Positions 34,701 through 45,555 of a stretch of DNA of 64,000 bases are shown piece after piece. Below the pieces are notes generated by a model that worked only from the letters and a program-made list of their open reading frames with translations, was not told the origin of the DNA and ran no database searches. Origin of the DNA: Oenanthe sinensis (Eukaryota > Streptophyta > Magnoliopsida > Apiales > Apiaceae); NCBI GenBank assembly GCA_028671895.1, contig CM053796.1, forward strand, positions 35,958,860 through 36,022,859, written 5' to 3'. The position numbers were made by a program, and so were the translations under genes. Numbering within the stretch: the first letter of the stretch is position 1; every line of letters begins with the position of its first letter.

Positions 34701-37185
34701 AAACTTACTTGATCCGCTAGTTAGTTCAATCTATTTTCTTAGTGAGTTGCATTGCTCATTACCTACAATTTTTGGATTTGGTGTAAAAGCAAGTTAAAGT
34801 GCATTGGAGTAGAGATATAGAGAATTTGTCACACTTCCCTTTGTTTTCATCAATCTAAACTACTATCCGATTCATCAAAATTTATTTTTAAAAAGGGATG
34901 CATTGTTTTTACAAATCAAATTGCCTCACAACCTAGGCTGGCATTTTTACAGATTTAAAGTATACTAGATTAGCAACAAATTAAGAGAAAATGCTTATTA
35001 CTTTATTTATACAAGTATTAATTTGACATTCACCAACTAGCTTATAAAGAATACTTGGCAATTGTAATAGACATAATTCAATCATTCTAAAAATCTTCAT
35101 GTAGTATGATATATATGCACAAAGAACAAGTTTTTACCAAGACATGAGCATCATCTCCTAGAGCAAAATCAATACGCCCATCAACCTTTGCTTTTGTATA
35201 ATGCCTACGAGCTTGAGATTTCTTGTCCATACTGTTTTTAAGAAAAAATGTACATGTTTAGTCTTGTCAAGTGAAGCTACGTTTTAGTCTAGATAGTTGG
35301 ACAGTAAAGGCTGTGGAAATGTATGGAAATTGTAAAAATAAGCAAATATTGGTAGAGCAAGTCTGAAAGTCAATGATAGCAAATAAAACTATAATATAAT
35401 ATTTGTGTTGCAGCTAAATAGATATTAGATGACCAGCCAAGTTTGCATAATTATAAAGCTTCTCAGTATAATGTAGTTCAATTCTGGAAAAGGCCCGTTT
35501 TGTATGTCCCAAAAATATTAAGAGTTCGTAATCCTTGTTTAGCTGAGTAGAACTCTTAATATTTTTGGGACAGACAAAATGGACCTTTTCCAGAATTTAG
35601 GGTGCTTCTCACCCTAACCTCTTTCATCAAATCACAGATTGTCAATTAAAAGGTGTACCTAAGAGATAAGAATCAGTTGGTCATCTCATTTTCTTTGTAT
35701 GACTCTATAAACTGGCAATGGGGAACATCACATGCAGGCAGAGATTGAAATCCAAGCAGAAGTTAGATTTCAAGAATGAATCATGGTCAGTTTATTATGA
35801 TTGAAAGATTTTCAGTCAAGCAATGAACATTGTGGATTTAATATACTTTCTAAAGGACACCCAAGACCATAATGCCAAAAAGTCTAGAAAAATATAAAGT
35901 GCTAGGTTGCAGAGGAAAATATATCATGTATCAGAATATAAAGAACAAACAAGAAACACTAAAGTGAAGAGTTCACTATGAATGTTTGTAAAGGGGGCCA
36001 ATTCATTAGAGCAATTTCAATATGAAATGGAAAATGGCTATATCCATAACTATAATATGGCACCAAAAGCGTTTTTGATGTTAAAATAGAATTTGTACTC
36101 CAATGCTAGTTTTAAATTGCAACCAATTAATTATAAATTCAGTGTTAATATTTTAGCAAGCATTTTCAACATTCATATAAAATGGATTAACTTTCACTTC
36201 ATTTTTAGTTATTTAATGATGTGGCAAAGATAGTTACAGCTATCTTTGGTTGTAAATATAGAACCAATTAACCATTTATGCATCTTTCCATTCAATTATA
36301 ACTATGCATTGTAGTGGAGTTTTTTAGTTCTGTACTATAGCTATATAACCAACATTTAGCTATGCATTAAACTTGCTCTTAGAATGTAATACAAAAAGTG
36401 CATTATTGGTAATTCATTTCCAAAAAGTGGATCTTAAAATTCAAAGAATTGAACAATAAAAATGTGCAAAAAACAGGCCTATTGCATAGATGTAAACAAC
36501 TCACAAAATTCAATCACTAAGCTATCGCATACCAACCAAGAACACCTTAAATGTCAACTCATGAATATAACTCAAAGAATTAAAATATCAATCCCAAAAA
36601 TACAGTACAACTCCAATTAACTTCCAAAAAATTAATCGACAAGATAATAATACCTCGTGACTGTTTCATCCTCTGCACCTTGAGTCTGTTGATATCAAAA
36701 ACATAACACCACCACATTATCAAATCAATTCTATTAGAACCTCGATAAAGTAATGACCTTTAAAAATTAAAACATGAGCCAGAACATAATATAAATAGCC
36801 TATTTTCATCCTCGATGAATCAATTATAAAAATTCAGTAATTAAATTAATAATTTTGATATCGATGAAACCTCAGCGAGATATCGATGAGGCCATCGGCG
36901 CTTGGCTTTATCGGCATCGACAGGGTCGCCGATGAAATAGCTCTGTTCATCAGTCTCCAATCGCTTAGGTCTGCGGGGAACTTTGGCTTCTTCGGCTACC
37001 TCTATTTGCTCTTGTTTGCTCTCTACCGGCGCCTCCTCCTCCTCGGCATCGCTGATCTGTAAAACAAACTCCTCTTCTTCTTCTTTTGCCTTCGATTTCG
37101 ATCTCTTTCGACCTGATGTTCGCGCCTCAGGTGCTTCGCCGTTTGAAGATGGAGCGGATTGCGGCGCTTCTCGCTTACGAGCCAT
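28780..37185 (-). CDS. CMT3: Chromomethylase, DNA (cytosine-5)-methyltransferase CMT3 type
   Basis: Plant-specific methyltransferase that maintains CHG methylation at H3K9me2 chromatin. 21 exons: 37185-36871, 36685-36654, 35231-35138, 34240-34133, 34047-33928, 33842-33743, 33662-33484, 33373-33308, 33213-32965, 32112-32054, 31969-31903, 31604-31275, 31183-31115, 30275-30189, 30104-30017, 29885-29767, 29658-29554, 29470-29427, 29343-29274, 29184-29081, 28948-28780. Total 2574 nt, 857 residues (Arabidopsis CMT3 ~839). Order: a basic, Glu-rich N-terminus; RRWPHRY; BAH domain (~110-255, WFYRAKDT); motif I MKLLDLFSGCGAMSTG (287-302); a chromodomain inserted between motifs I and IV (FEVHEIL, YFKIRWKGYG, DTWEPEEGL); motif IV GGPPCQG with catalytic Cys475; motif VI MENV; motif VIII QFRMR; motif X YIQVGNAVAVPVARALGY. 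The embedded chromodomain is diagnostic of CMTs. CMT3 rather than CMT2 because the N-terminus is short; CMT1 cannot be fully excluded. All catalytic motifs are intact. Confidence 0.95.
32160..32372. mobile_element. Foldback MITE in CMT3 intron 9
   Basis: The left arm TGTCTTGTTTGACTTTTTG, then ATCAAATTGATTAAATTTTG, faces an inverted right arm (TCAAAATTTAGTCATTTACC, AAAATAGTCAAACAATGCAA, AATTATGGGACAGAGAG). The outer GGGACAGAGAG resembles the common plant MITE edge CTCCCTCYGTCCC in reverse. Exact ends are uncertain. Confidence 0.6.
35480..35597. mobile_element. 118-bp near-perfect foldback in CMT3 intron 2
   Basis: Arms 35480-35527 and 35550-35597 (48 bp each) are inverted repeats with three mismatches, around a 22-base loop. 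They share AATTCTGGAAAAGG and CCCAAAAATATTAAGAGTTC. Transcribed with the CMT3 pre-mRNA it would fold into a long hairpin. It is probably a MITE. No clear target duplication was found at the edges. Confidence 0.8.
36009..36378. mobile_element. Tourist/PIF-Harbinger-like MITE in CMT3 intron 2
   Basis: Left end GAGCAATTTCAATATG and right end, read inward on the minus strand, GAGCAAGTTTAATGC are inverted repeats. The 3-bp TTA occurs at both edges (36006-36008 and 36379-36381), the TSD size and preference of PIF/Harbinger elements. 370 bp, AT-rich, non-coding. The family motif 'gagcaa(g/t)ttcaat' is common in plant introns (from memory). Confidence 0.65.
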
Positions 37186-37330
37186 AGCGAGAGAGGAAAA
37201 GAGAGGGAGAGATAGAGAGAGAGGGAGAGAGAGAGAGATGGAGAGAGAGATGACAGAGATATGAATATATGTGAGTGAGTGAGAGAGAGATAAGGGTTTT
37301 GGAGAGAGAGATTGAGGGGGAGTGCTGGTA
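37186..37330 (-). promoter_or_regulatory. GA/TC-rich leader and proximal promoter of CMT3
   Basis: Directly upstream of the CMT3 ATG the minus strand is a long CT-repeat tract (GAGA on the + strand, mostly 37192-37320). Such tracts are typical of plant 5' UTRs and bind BPC/GAGA-binding proteins. The sequence shows the tract; the regulatory role is inferred. Confidence 0.6.
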
Positions 37331-39128
37331 CGGAGTGGGGTTGTGTGTATATATAAAAAAGGTGTAAGTATATGTGGAGAGAGAGGCGGGATGTGATGAG
37401 CGGGAATGCCCCAAAATTTGGGCGTGGATAGAGTTGTTTTGAATTTTGGGTTTACGTCCGTTATGGATTCTTAACGTTCCGTCCATTATCTTATGCCTCC
37501 CGTTTTTTTTCGTTTTTTTGTCGATATTTGTGCATTCAGTTGAGATTTTTATAAAATTTCATAAATTATAAATTATGAATATATTCTAAAATCTAATTGA
37601 ATACTATCACATTTTAATAAAGAGAAATGTCAGGTACCCCAAAATTTGTCATAAATGTTGAGTTATCATGTGTGTAATTAATAATTTTTCTAATAATAAT
37701 ATAAGATTTCTCGTGTATATATATATACTCCCACGAATTAAAAATGTAATATATCATGCCACATTATTTGGGGGGAAATTAAAATTATTTTTAGGATATG
37801 TAGCATTACTCTTTAATAAATTAACAATCTATTAATATTATATATCATATTAATCCTACATTTCATTTTTTCAATTATATCCTCAATTCAATGATTTCAT
37901 CTATTTTATTAAGGATATTCAAGTAATTTATTAATTCAAACAATTAATTCAATTTTATTATCATACTTCACTCTTTAATGATTGGACTTCACTATCTAAT
38001 TAATTATAATTTGAATATTAATTAATTATGTTTATATGTGATTTTCAAATTTAATATAAACTATTTTAAGAAATGAAATAATAATTTTCTAAATCAATCC
38101 ATTTTATTCTCTTTATCTAGGTTTTTTTTCTAATATTAAAATTTTATTATTAATTTAAATGCATTTGTTTTTCTTTCAAACTAAAAGTGCAATAAATATT
38201 TTTTCACAAATTTTTCTGTTTTCTCTATCTTGGATTTTTTATTTGTCAATAATGAAAAGTCATACGGCATCTAAAAAAATGATCGAGTCGAACAAATACA
38301 TAATAGATTAAATCACCGGTATTCATGCAGAGACAATTAAGCGATAGGTTGAAAATGATATATTTACATGTATGCGCTTTCCACAACCTGTTTGAGTTAT
38401 TGACCATAAATACAATCTAATACAAACTTTCATTACTAAATCAGAAGCAAAACTCACAATATATGAGAGAACAAACACTCTCTCACCAATTAGAGCAAAC
38501 AACTCTCTCATCAATGAGAGTAAACAATTGAAATACCGAATAAAAAACTTAAATCTGCCAAAAGAAACCACAATAAGAAATAATTGGTCCACACTCGAAT
38601 CCAGACGAAAGAAAACCCGAAATTTCGATGATTTAAATATAAAAAACAAATCAAAGAAACTAAATGGGTAGAAATCCTCTCAAAAAGGAAGATTATTGAA
38701 GAAAACCAAAACAAACAAAGTAAATTAAAGGATTTGGGCATTTTCACTGGAAAAATCGGTGGAAGCCCGCGACTATGTTGATAAACGAGGAGGGGGCGAC
38801 TGTCTTTCTAAAGAGAAATGTAATATTTTTGATTCGGATATGTTTTGAGATATAATATAAAAATAATAATGTTTTTAGATAGGTTTCGTAGTAAAATTTG
38901 AATTCATTTAATGCAAAATCTGAAAAGTATTTTTTCCCCGAAAAAGGGCCCCGACTTCTTATAAATTTTGATTTTTAAACGAAGAGCAATTTTTCAGCTG
39001 TTTTTAAATTTTATCAATAATTTTATTTAAAAAAATCTTGTTATGTTTGGTATGAATTTTAAAAAGTCTATGAAAATTTAGTATGTATTCAATATGAATT
39101 TATCCTTAATTTCAAAAAAATATATACA
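37331..39128. other. Upstream region of CMT3 with leader-like segment
   Basis: Non-coding DNA. At about 38340-38830 the minus strand is T-rich with many TTTCTTT and TTTGTTTTGG tracts, resembling a plant 5' UTR plus first intron, but no downstream coding exon was found. The two overlapping open frames there have no recognisable content. Confidence 0.4.
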
Positions 39129-39506
39129 GGAGGGTGTATTTAATAAAGATTGTAATTTTTTTTAGAGTTTTGAAATATAAGTGTATTCAATTTTGATTTT
39201 AAAATGCCTTTTAAATTTTTGTTGTATTTAATTATAATTTTAAATAATTCATTAAAATTTGATAATATTTAATTTAGATTTTAAATTATCTATTAAAATT
39301 TGATAGTATTAAAAACCTAATAGTTTTTTTTTATTTTCAGAAAATGGTGGATTTTAATTAATTTCATAGTATTTTTTTATAATCCACTTAAATCTATGTG
39401 ATTTTAAGTAAAAGTGTGTTTGGTATTATGTTGCTGACAATAATAATAGTTTTTTTTATGAAAAACAAATCTAAAAATAATTCTTTAAAATCTGAATACA
39501 CTTTCA
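39129..39506 (+). repeat. Dispersed GGGTGTATT repeat, copy X
   Basis: It begins AGGGTGTATTTAATAAAGAT and ends with the inverted version of the same edge (TTTAAAATCTGAATACACTT). It is related, in opposite orientation, to 42400-42703. Interior phrases ATGGTGGATTTTAATT and AAATGCCTTTTAAA recur in inverted form in the other copy. It is probably a MITE-type family. Confidence 0.6.
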
Positions 39507-39696
39507 TAATTATAGAGCTTCTACAATATGAAATGGTGATCTTTCTGTAACTACACTAATTCATTATTCTTAATAAAATTAAATTTAATTAAATTATGAC
39601 ATGTATTTAAAATTTATTTTTTAAAATAGTTTTATCAACCCCCGCATGCTTTCAACATATTATATTTTTGTTTTAATCAAATTTAATAATTACACC

Positions 39697-40506
39697 CAAT
39701 TAGAGCTGGGCGAACGAGCGAGCCGGGCTGGTTCGTCGGCGAGTCGGTTTGACCAACTCCTAACTCGTGGACGACACGTGAAACAGCTCGGGCCGTGCAG
39801 AGTCGGACCGGTTCTCAGAAAAGCTGACTCGTGTGTGGCTCGCGTGTTAGACGGGTTTATTATTTTTTTAATTTTAATTCTATTTAATATTTTAAAAGTA
39901 TTAAAAAATTATACAAATATTTTTAGAATAAAAGATAACGGTACATTTATAAATTTTATTAATTAAAAAATATTTTACAAATAATTTAAGAAGACTCCTC
40001 TCTAAAAAAATGGAACAAACTGTTTGTACATAACAAACACATATAAAAAAATACGAAATAAATCAAATTTAAAAATACAAAATAAAAATATTGCTAAAAA
40101 TATTATAATTTTTTTAAATTTAGTAATAACAATTAATTTAAAATTAAGATTGTGAAAATTTCTTACAAATTTTCTACTGCTAAAAAGCTTCAATTTTTAA
40201 ATAATAAAGAGATTCACGGAGGATTATTTTGGCCAAGATAGTATTACACAATGCAATGATCCTCTTTCAATGCAATTAGTACACAAAGGGAACAAAATGT
40301 GCCGAGCCGGGCCGTGCCGGGTTGGCTTGTCACGGTTTGTGGCGAGTTACGCGAGTCGGTCCGTGCCGAGCCCGGTTCATTCAATTATAACTCGTGCACG
40401 ACACGGTTTTTTTACCGGTTTGTGAACCGGCCCGGTCCGAGCCGCTTCCCACGAGTTTTGCAACAAGCCGGGCGTGCAAACCCGCTCATCTGACCAACTC
40501 TAACTG
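39697..40506. mobile_element. hAT-like element with GC-rich arms
   Basis: The left edge CAATTAGAGCTGGGCGAACG and the right edge, inward on the minus strand, CAGTTAGAGTTGGTCAGATG are imperfect inverted repeats beginning CA. Both arms (~170-220 bp) are rich in GAGCCGGGC, GTGCCGAGC and CTCGTG motifs and stand out sharply from the AT-rich core (39850-40280). No transposase frame, no clear target duplication. Confidence 0.6.
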
Positions 40507-40999
40507 GGATTGATTGACAAGTAGACTACCAAAACAAACTCTGCACAGCATCCTATATACGTGAATGATGAACAATATCTGCATTCACAAGTACGTTCAC
40601 AGAGCAACCGAGGAAGTAATATTATACTGTACAATAATGCTCCATTAAGTCTCTAAACCATGGTAACGACTAATGACTAGCAAAATTTTCTGGACCTGTA
40701 CTTGAAAATATAAAAAGAGCCAATCTAAAACTGGGACATGATAAAGACGAAACAAAGTACTTGTAGCATGACGATGCAGAACAGGTCAAAGCGCTTAGTT
40801 GCATAGGAGCGTGACAAAGCGCTTAGTTGCATAGGAGCACATCAATACAGTAGTAAGCAGCTTCTCCGTAGCTTCCTGTTGATAACTATGAAATCAAATT
40901 CACAGAAACCTTAAGCTCAACATCACATTGCAAATGATCAAGGCACCTCTTTGGACCAAAAGAAAAACCGAGAACTTAAACAGGCATGAATCATGATAG
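40507..40999. other. 3' flank of the 231-residue gene, with a tandem repeat
   Basis: Probable 3' UTR of the minus-strand gene ending at 41000. It contains two copies of CAAAGCGCTTAGTTGCATAG plus GAGC (24 bp) at 40787-40810 and 40815-40838. Nothing else is recognised. Confidence 0.6.
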
Positions 41000-43900
41000 T
41001 CAGTGAATAAGTCTCCATGCTCGATGCATAACTTCATCATCGACATATGGACGCAATGACCACATCAGACTATAGCTCTCCAGTTCTTCGAATGTAGAGT
41101 TTAGATTAAGAGCAGAAACAATCTTTTCCTGGAACAAAGAGACGAGATGATCACAAGAAAACATATTATTGTCAGATGTCAACCTTATGTGAAACATTTC
41201 AAAGGTTGTAAGAAGAGGGGAATTTATCAATTCTTTTCTACTATTGTAATAATGTACTAGGGAAAGCTTGCTACCTGCATGAAGTAATCTTGCTTCACCA
41301 TGCTGTAGATAACAGCCATCATGGTAGCATAATCAGTAATCTCAGGTTTCTGAGGGTCTGATGACAGCATTATTTCCTAAAGAAAAGGTTAACCAAAATT
41401 TTACACTATAATGTTAATAAGAAAGAGAGATCACATCACATCAGTTGGCTACTATGACAAATTTATAAGTCATTGCAGAATAGCTTTGAATGATTTTAAA
41501 AAAACATAAAACAAACATGTTATGATCTACAATTTAATGTTCCTCGGTGGACAGATAAACAGGCAAACAAATGATATATTAAACTGAACAGATATCAATT
41601 AAATATATGCAGTGGAAGAATTCTCGAAAATTCTCTGTATGATCCTGTGCTATCCTTCAAGCAGATTACCATGACACTTGGAAAGTGTTGTGTACTTCAG
41701 AACACAGTATAATTGCAACCTACCACATTTGGTTTCTCCTAAAACATCCATGATGAAGTCGTGAACATTTAGTACAAGAATGCAGACTTGGAAAAGGTTG
41801 GTAAGTTAACAGACCTAGACAAACAATCACCGTGCACTTCCACAGCTGGTAACCTAGCAGAAGTGTCTTAACGTGGATATAGGAGAATTATTGAAGACAG
41901 AGAACGAGAAACAAAGAAATTAGATTTTTTTTTTTAAAACCCTTCCGAATTATCTCGTTGCTAAAGATTTCTAATAAATTGTCAGGAAGGCAGCAATAGA
42001 GTACTAGTAGTAGTATTTCATTTAGTAAGGGTAGTTAAGTAATTTCAAAGTTAGTTAGTATGGAGTAGTATAAATAGCAGCACATTTGTAATTTGGGATT
42101 ATGATTGAAATATATGAAAATGGAACTTTGTTCCACCACTCTTTCTCTCTCTATAACTGATTCTCTCTCTCTCTCTAGGGTTTCTATCTCTAATCTCTGT
42201 ATCTCTGTCTGTCTCTGCTAAATCTCTCTCTTTTCTGCCCTTATCTCTCTCATTTCTCTCTGAATTCTTTACATCTGCCTTAATCTCCCTGCTTTACTTG
42301 TTAATTCTAAGAATATAACTAGAAAACACCAAAAGCAGTCTCAAACAGTTCAGGAACTCACTAATTCCTGACATAAATCCTTTAAAATCTCAAGGATTTA
42401 CGAGAGATTACTAAAGTATTAAAAAACACTAATAAATCCATCAAAATCCACCATTTTATATAATTCAAAAAAATCTATCAATATTTGATAACTACTAGAT
42501 TTTAAAAGACTTTATAAAATTTTAATTGAATAACTCCATATTTTTAGGGATAATTTACGATCCTTATTGAATAGCACCGGATTTTAATGGACTTTTTAAA
42601 TTCTTATTAAATACACCAATATTATAATGGCATTTTAAAAATCTAAATTGAAAACACCTGGATTTTTGAAATCCTTTAAAATCTAGATTGAATACACCCC
42701 TCTCAATTTCTTTAAAGAAAAGTTCATATGTATCTTAGTAGTTCCTTGTATTGTTTCCTAATATATTTGGAAAAGCGTATGTCAATATGAATAACATGCA
42801 TAGCTAATAGAAGTAATATACATATATAGACGGTAAAAACTGGGGAAACAACCTTGTCTGAGGTACTTTCTGGAGGATCAAGCACATGTATGGTATCCTT
42901 ATGATACAAATGTGCCAAATTCTCAGTAGCAGTTCCGAGTTCAACTATTACATCCTCGATAAGGCCTTCAAGTTCGTCGACGGCTTCTTTTGCTGCAATT
43001 ACAACAGTTAAAATCAGATTATGAATTACGAGGGGGGGGGGGGAGTTGATATTACAACCGTAATTCTTATAGCTTTTTTTCCATCTAAACTTCTTCATAA
43101 TTTCAAGTTGCATTTTCCAACTTCACAATAATGTTCGACACCATATTGTATTAAAAACAAGCTTTTGGATCTAAATACTTTCTAGGCCTCTGTCCCAGAT
43201 GTGATATAAAACCTTTACCCTCATCAACAGAAGCTATTAACATATTAACACATATAACTATACCAGCTGCGGTGGAACCCTAATGAAAAGGCATGAAAGA
43301 CCTATAGATAGATTCAAATATAGTAATAGATAGTAGAGGAGAGTGTTACCTTCTTTTAAATGTTTTAGGAGTCCAACTTGGCAAGTATGCACTGGTATGC
43401 AGGTCCCAGATTCATAGAAGGGAAAACAAAATTTAATAAGAATAGGAAATACAGAGCTAAATTCTGCAGAAGAGTGACTAATTTGCACATGTGGTTGTAC
43501 ACATTCGCTATGAAAACAAAGGGACAAAACTATATAGAGAATTATCCGGCAAGAAAACGAGCCAAAACAATAGAGAAAACTTTAACTCAGGATTTTACTA
43601 AACCAAACTAATCAATGACCGATAAGAATGCATGCAGTTCCCCTAGATTCCTAACAAGTATACAGGTAGATTTTTAGAGCTAAATTTGCTTGGGTTACAA
43701 ATAAATTTTCCAAACCCAGACTTCATAGGAACTTTTCAGCAATGATCAAAGGGTATATGTTACAAAATTGCTAATAAAAAGATGAGTAAAGCAAATATTA
43801 AGGAAATAACATTATACTCAGTATAAGTGTGTGGACAGGAGACTTGGTGTACGTTAGACATTCATTTCTATTGTACTGCATCTTTTCTCTATAATAAGTA

Positions 43901-45555
43901 ATATCTCCATGTATACAATATAAACGAATATTGAAAGTGCAGGCATTATTCTTACACTTGTTCATATTTTGAATTCTGTCATGAGTGTTGACACATCCAG
44001 CTTCTACATAAGATGAAACCCTCCTAGTAGCATTAGCATTAATGATGGACTCAACCAATTTGGATGCTTTAGCAATCGAAGGTTTTCGGAGGAAGGCTGT
44101 AATTGTATACATCAAACACAACAATTTTACTAACAATAGATCTCATTTTACTAGTAATCAATTTAATTAAACTATTAAAATATAAATAAATCAGACAAAA
44201 CTACCAAGTGCTTGTTGAAAACCAATAAGAAGCCTACATCCCACGTCCACTAGCTCCTCAAACTTTGTTACCCTAACACAAGTGGACTGCCATTAGATGA
44301 TAAACACCACACCAACTTACAAACAGAAGACATAGGAGCTTTTAACTTTGGGTGTGGTGCAACTGTGCAAGTCATCATATTAAAAAAAGCAGAAGATGCC
44401 TAAAGGTTGCACAAATGGTAAACATAGAACTCTTCAAAAGAATCAGACCGTTAAATAAAAGAAAAAATGTAGAACAAATAGATCCCATTTTTTACAAATG
44501 TTGATAGCTAACGATGCTGGAACTTGCTGATGAGGAAAATGGGACAGGGAACTGCAAAACTGTTAATATATAATTTTATTCTATTATTAGGGATAAAAAA
44601 AATTGAACCTGATTAGATATTATGTTTACATTATACAAAGAATCTAGATAACTATTATGATTATTTCCTTGTCATCCAAGTTATGTTATGAACTCATATA
44701 CAAGGAGATGTAATCTTCTCATTCTGATCAGATTTAAATATATGAATTATGATATATTGTGGGTAGCAAATGAGGATTTTATTATGTTTATATGGATTCT
44801 CTGCATCTGGAAAGAAGGTCCTATTCCCTTGTTCTGCCTCATCTTCACCTTTGTCTTGCATCCTGCATCCTAGAAGCTAGGTCCCTTCACCACCTAAGAT
44901 GACCCAGCAATATTTAGTTCTTGCAACATCATCAGGTTGGTAAACTTGAAGGAATTTGTATATTCAAGTCCATGCTTACAGTGAGATTTACTAAAATATG
45001 GATAGAATACACCGGAAATCTATCTAAAATAATAGTGGAAGCTGTGAATCCGTAAGACTAACAGCATCCTCCTTGGACTTTAGACAAGACAAACCTTCTA
45101 TGCTAGAAAGAAACTCATCCCCGTAATTACCGAACAGGTGATACCTACTTATCTTCAAAACCATCCTGAGGAAATATAAACCATAGCCTTGTGGTGAAAA
45201 ATGTTTCTCTATATTCTATATTTTGGGGCGATCTCCAAGTCATTTACCAGAGTCATATTCACCTCACATGATGGAACAATGACATTAACCATTATAGCAG
45301 ACTATCATCTTCATACATGAGCCACACACATTTGTTACTTTTAGAAGATATACACGTGCTTAGAGAATTATGCCAGTTACTACTTACTACGCCATCCATT
45401 TTAGAACATGAAAGTAATTATGTTGTTGATCTTACTCATTTAAAGCAATTTCTGCCCCGGAAATGCTGCCTATAAATTCACCTTGTCATAAAATCTGAGA
45501 ATATCTGACAAGTATCGTTCAATTCTGCCTTTGGTCTTATTTCTTCTATTTCCAT
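41000..45555 (-). CDS. Conserved plant protein of unknown function, 231 aa
   Basis: I do not recognise the family with confidence (it may be one of the recently defined plant DUFs). Exons on the minus strand: 45555-45482, 44272-44205, 44096-43956, 43391-43350, 42992-42853, 41376-41275, 41128-41000; total 696 nt, 231 residues, every junction GT-AG and in phase. It starts MEIEEIRPKAELNDTCQIFS and runs through FEELVDVGCRLLIGFQQALA, RRVSSYVEAGCVNTHDRIQN, EAVDELEGLIEDVIVELGTA, HVLDPPESTSDKEIM, VIYSMVKQDYFMQEKIV and YSLMWSLRPYVDDEVMHRAW. It looks soluble and alpha-helical. No signal peptide, membrane segment or catalytic motif is seen. Upstream exon(s) in the leader are likely: a possible one ends near 45738. 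Intron 5 carries an LTR-like stretch and a repeat. Confidence 0.75.
41990..42330 (+). mobile_element. Copia-LTR-like stretch in an intron
   Basis: It contains the succession TTTAGTAAGGGTAGTTAAGT, TTAGTTAGTATGG, TATAAATAG (TATA-like), GTAATTTGGGATTATG, TTGAAATATATGAAAATGGA and a long CTCTCTC tract. This arrangement is typical of the U3-R-U5 of some copia-type LTRs in plants. No second LTR, primer-binding site or internal coding region was found, so it would be a decayed solo LTR. Boundaries are uncertain. Confidence 0.4.
42400..42703 (-). repeat. Dispersed GGGTGTATT repeat, copy Y
   Basis: Read on the minus strand it starts GGGGTGTATTCAATCTAGAT, TTTAAAGG and repeats that edge internally about every 50 bases (GTGTTTTCAATTTAGATTTT, GGTGTATTTAATAAGAATTT). 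It is related to 39129-39506 in opposite orientation. It lies in intron 5 of the 231-residue gene. Confidence 0.6.
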
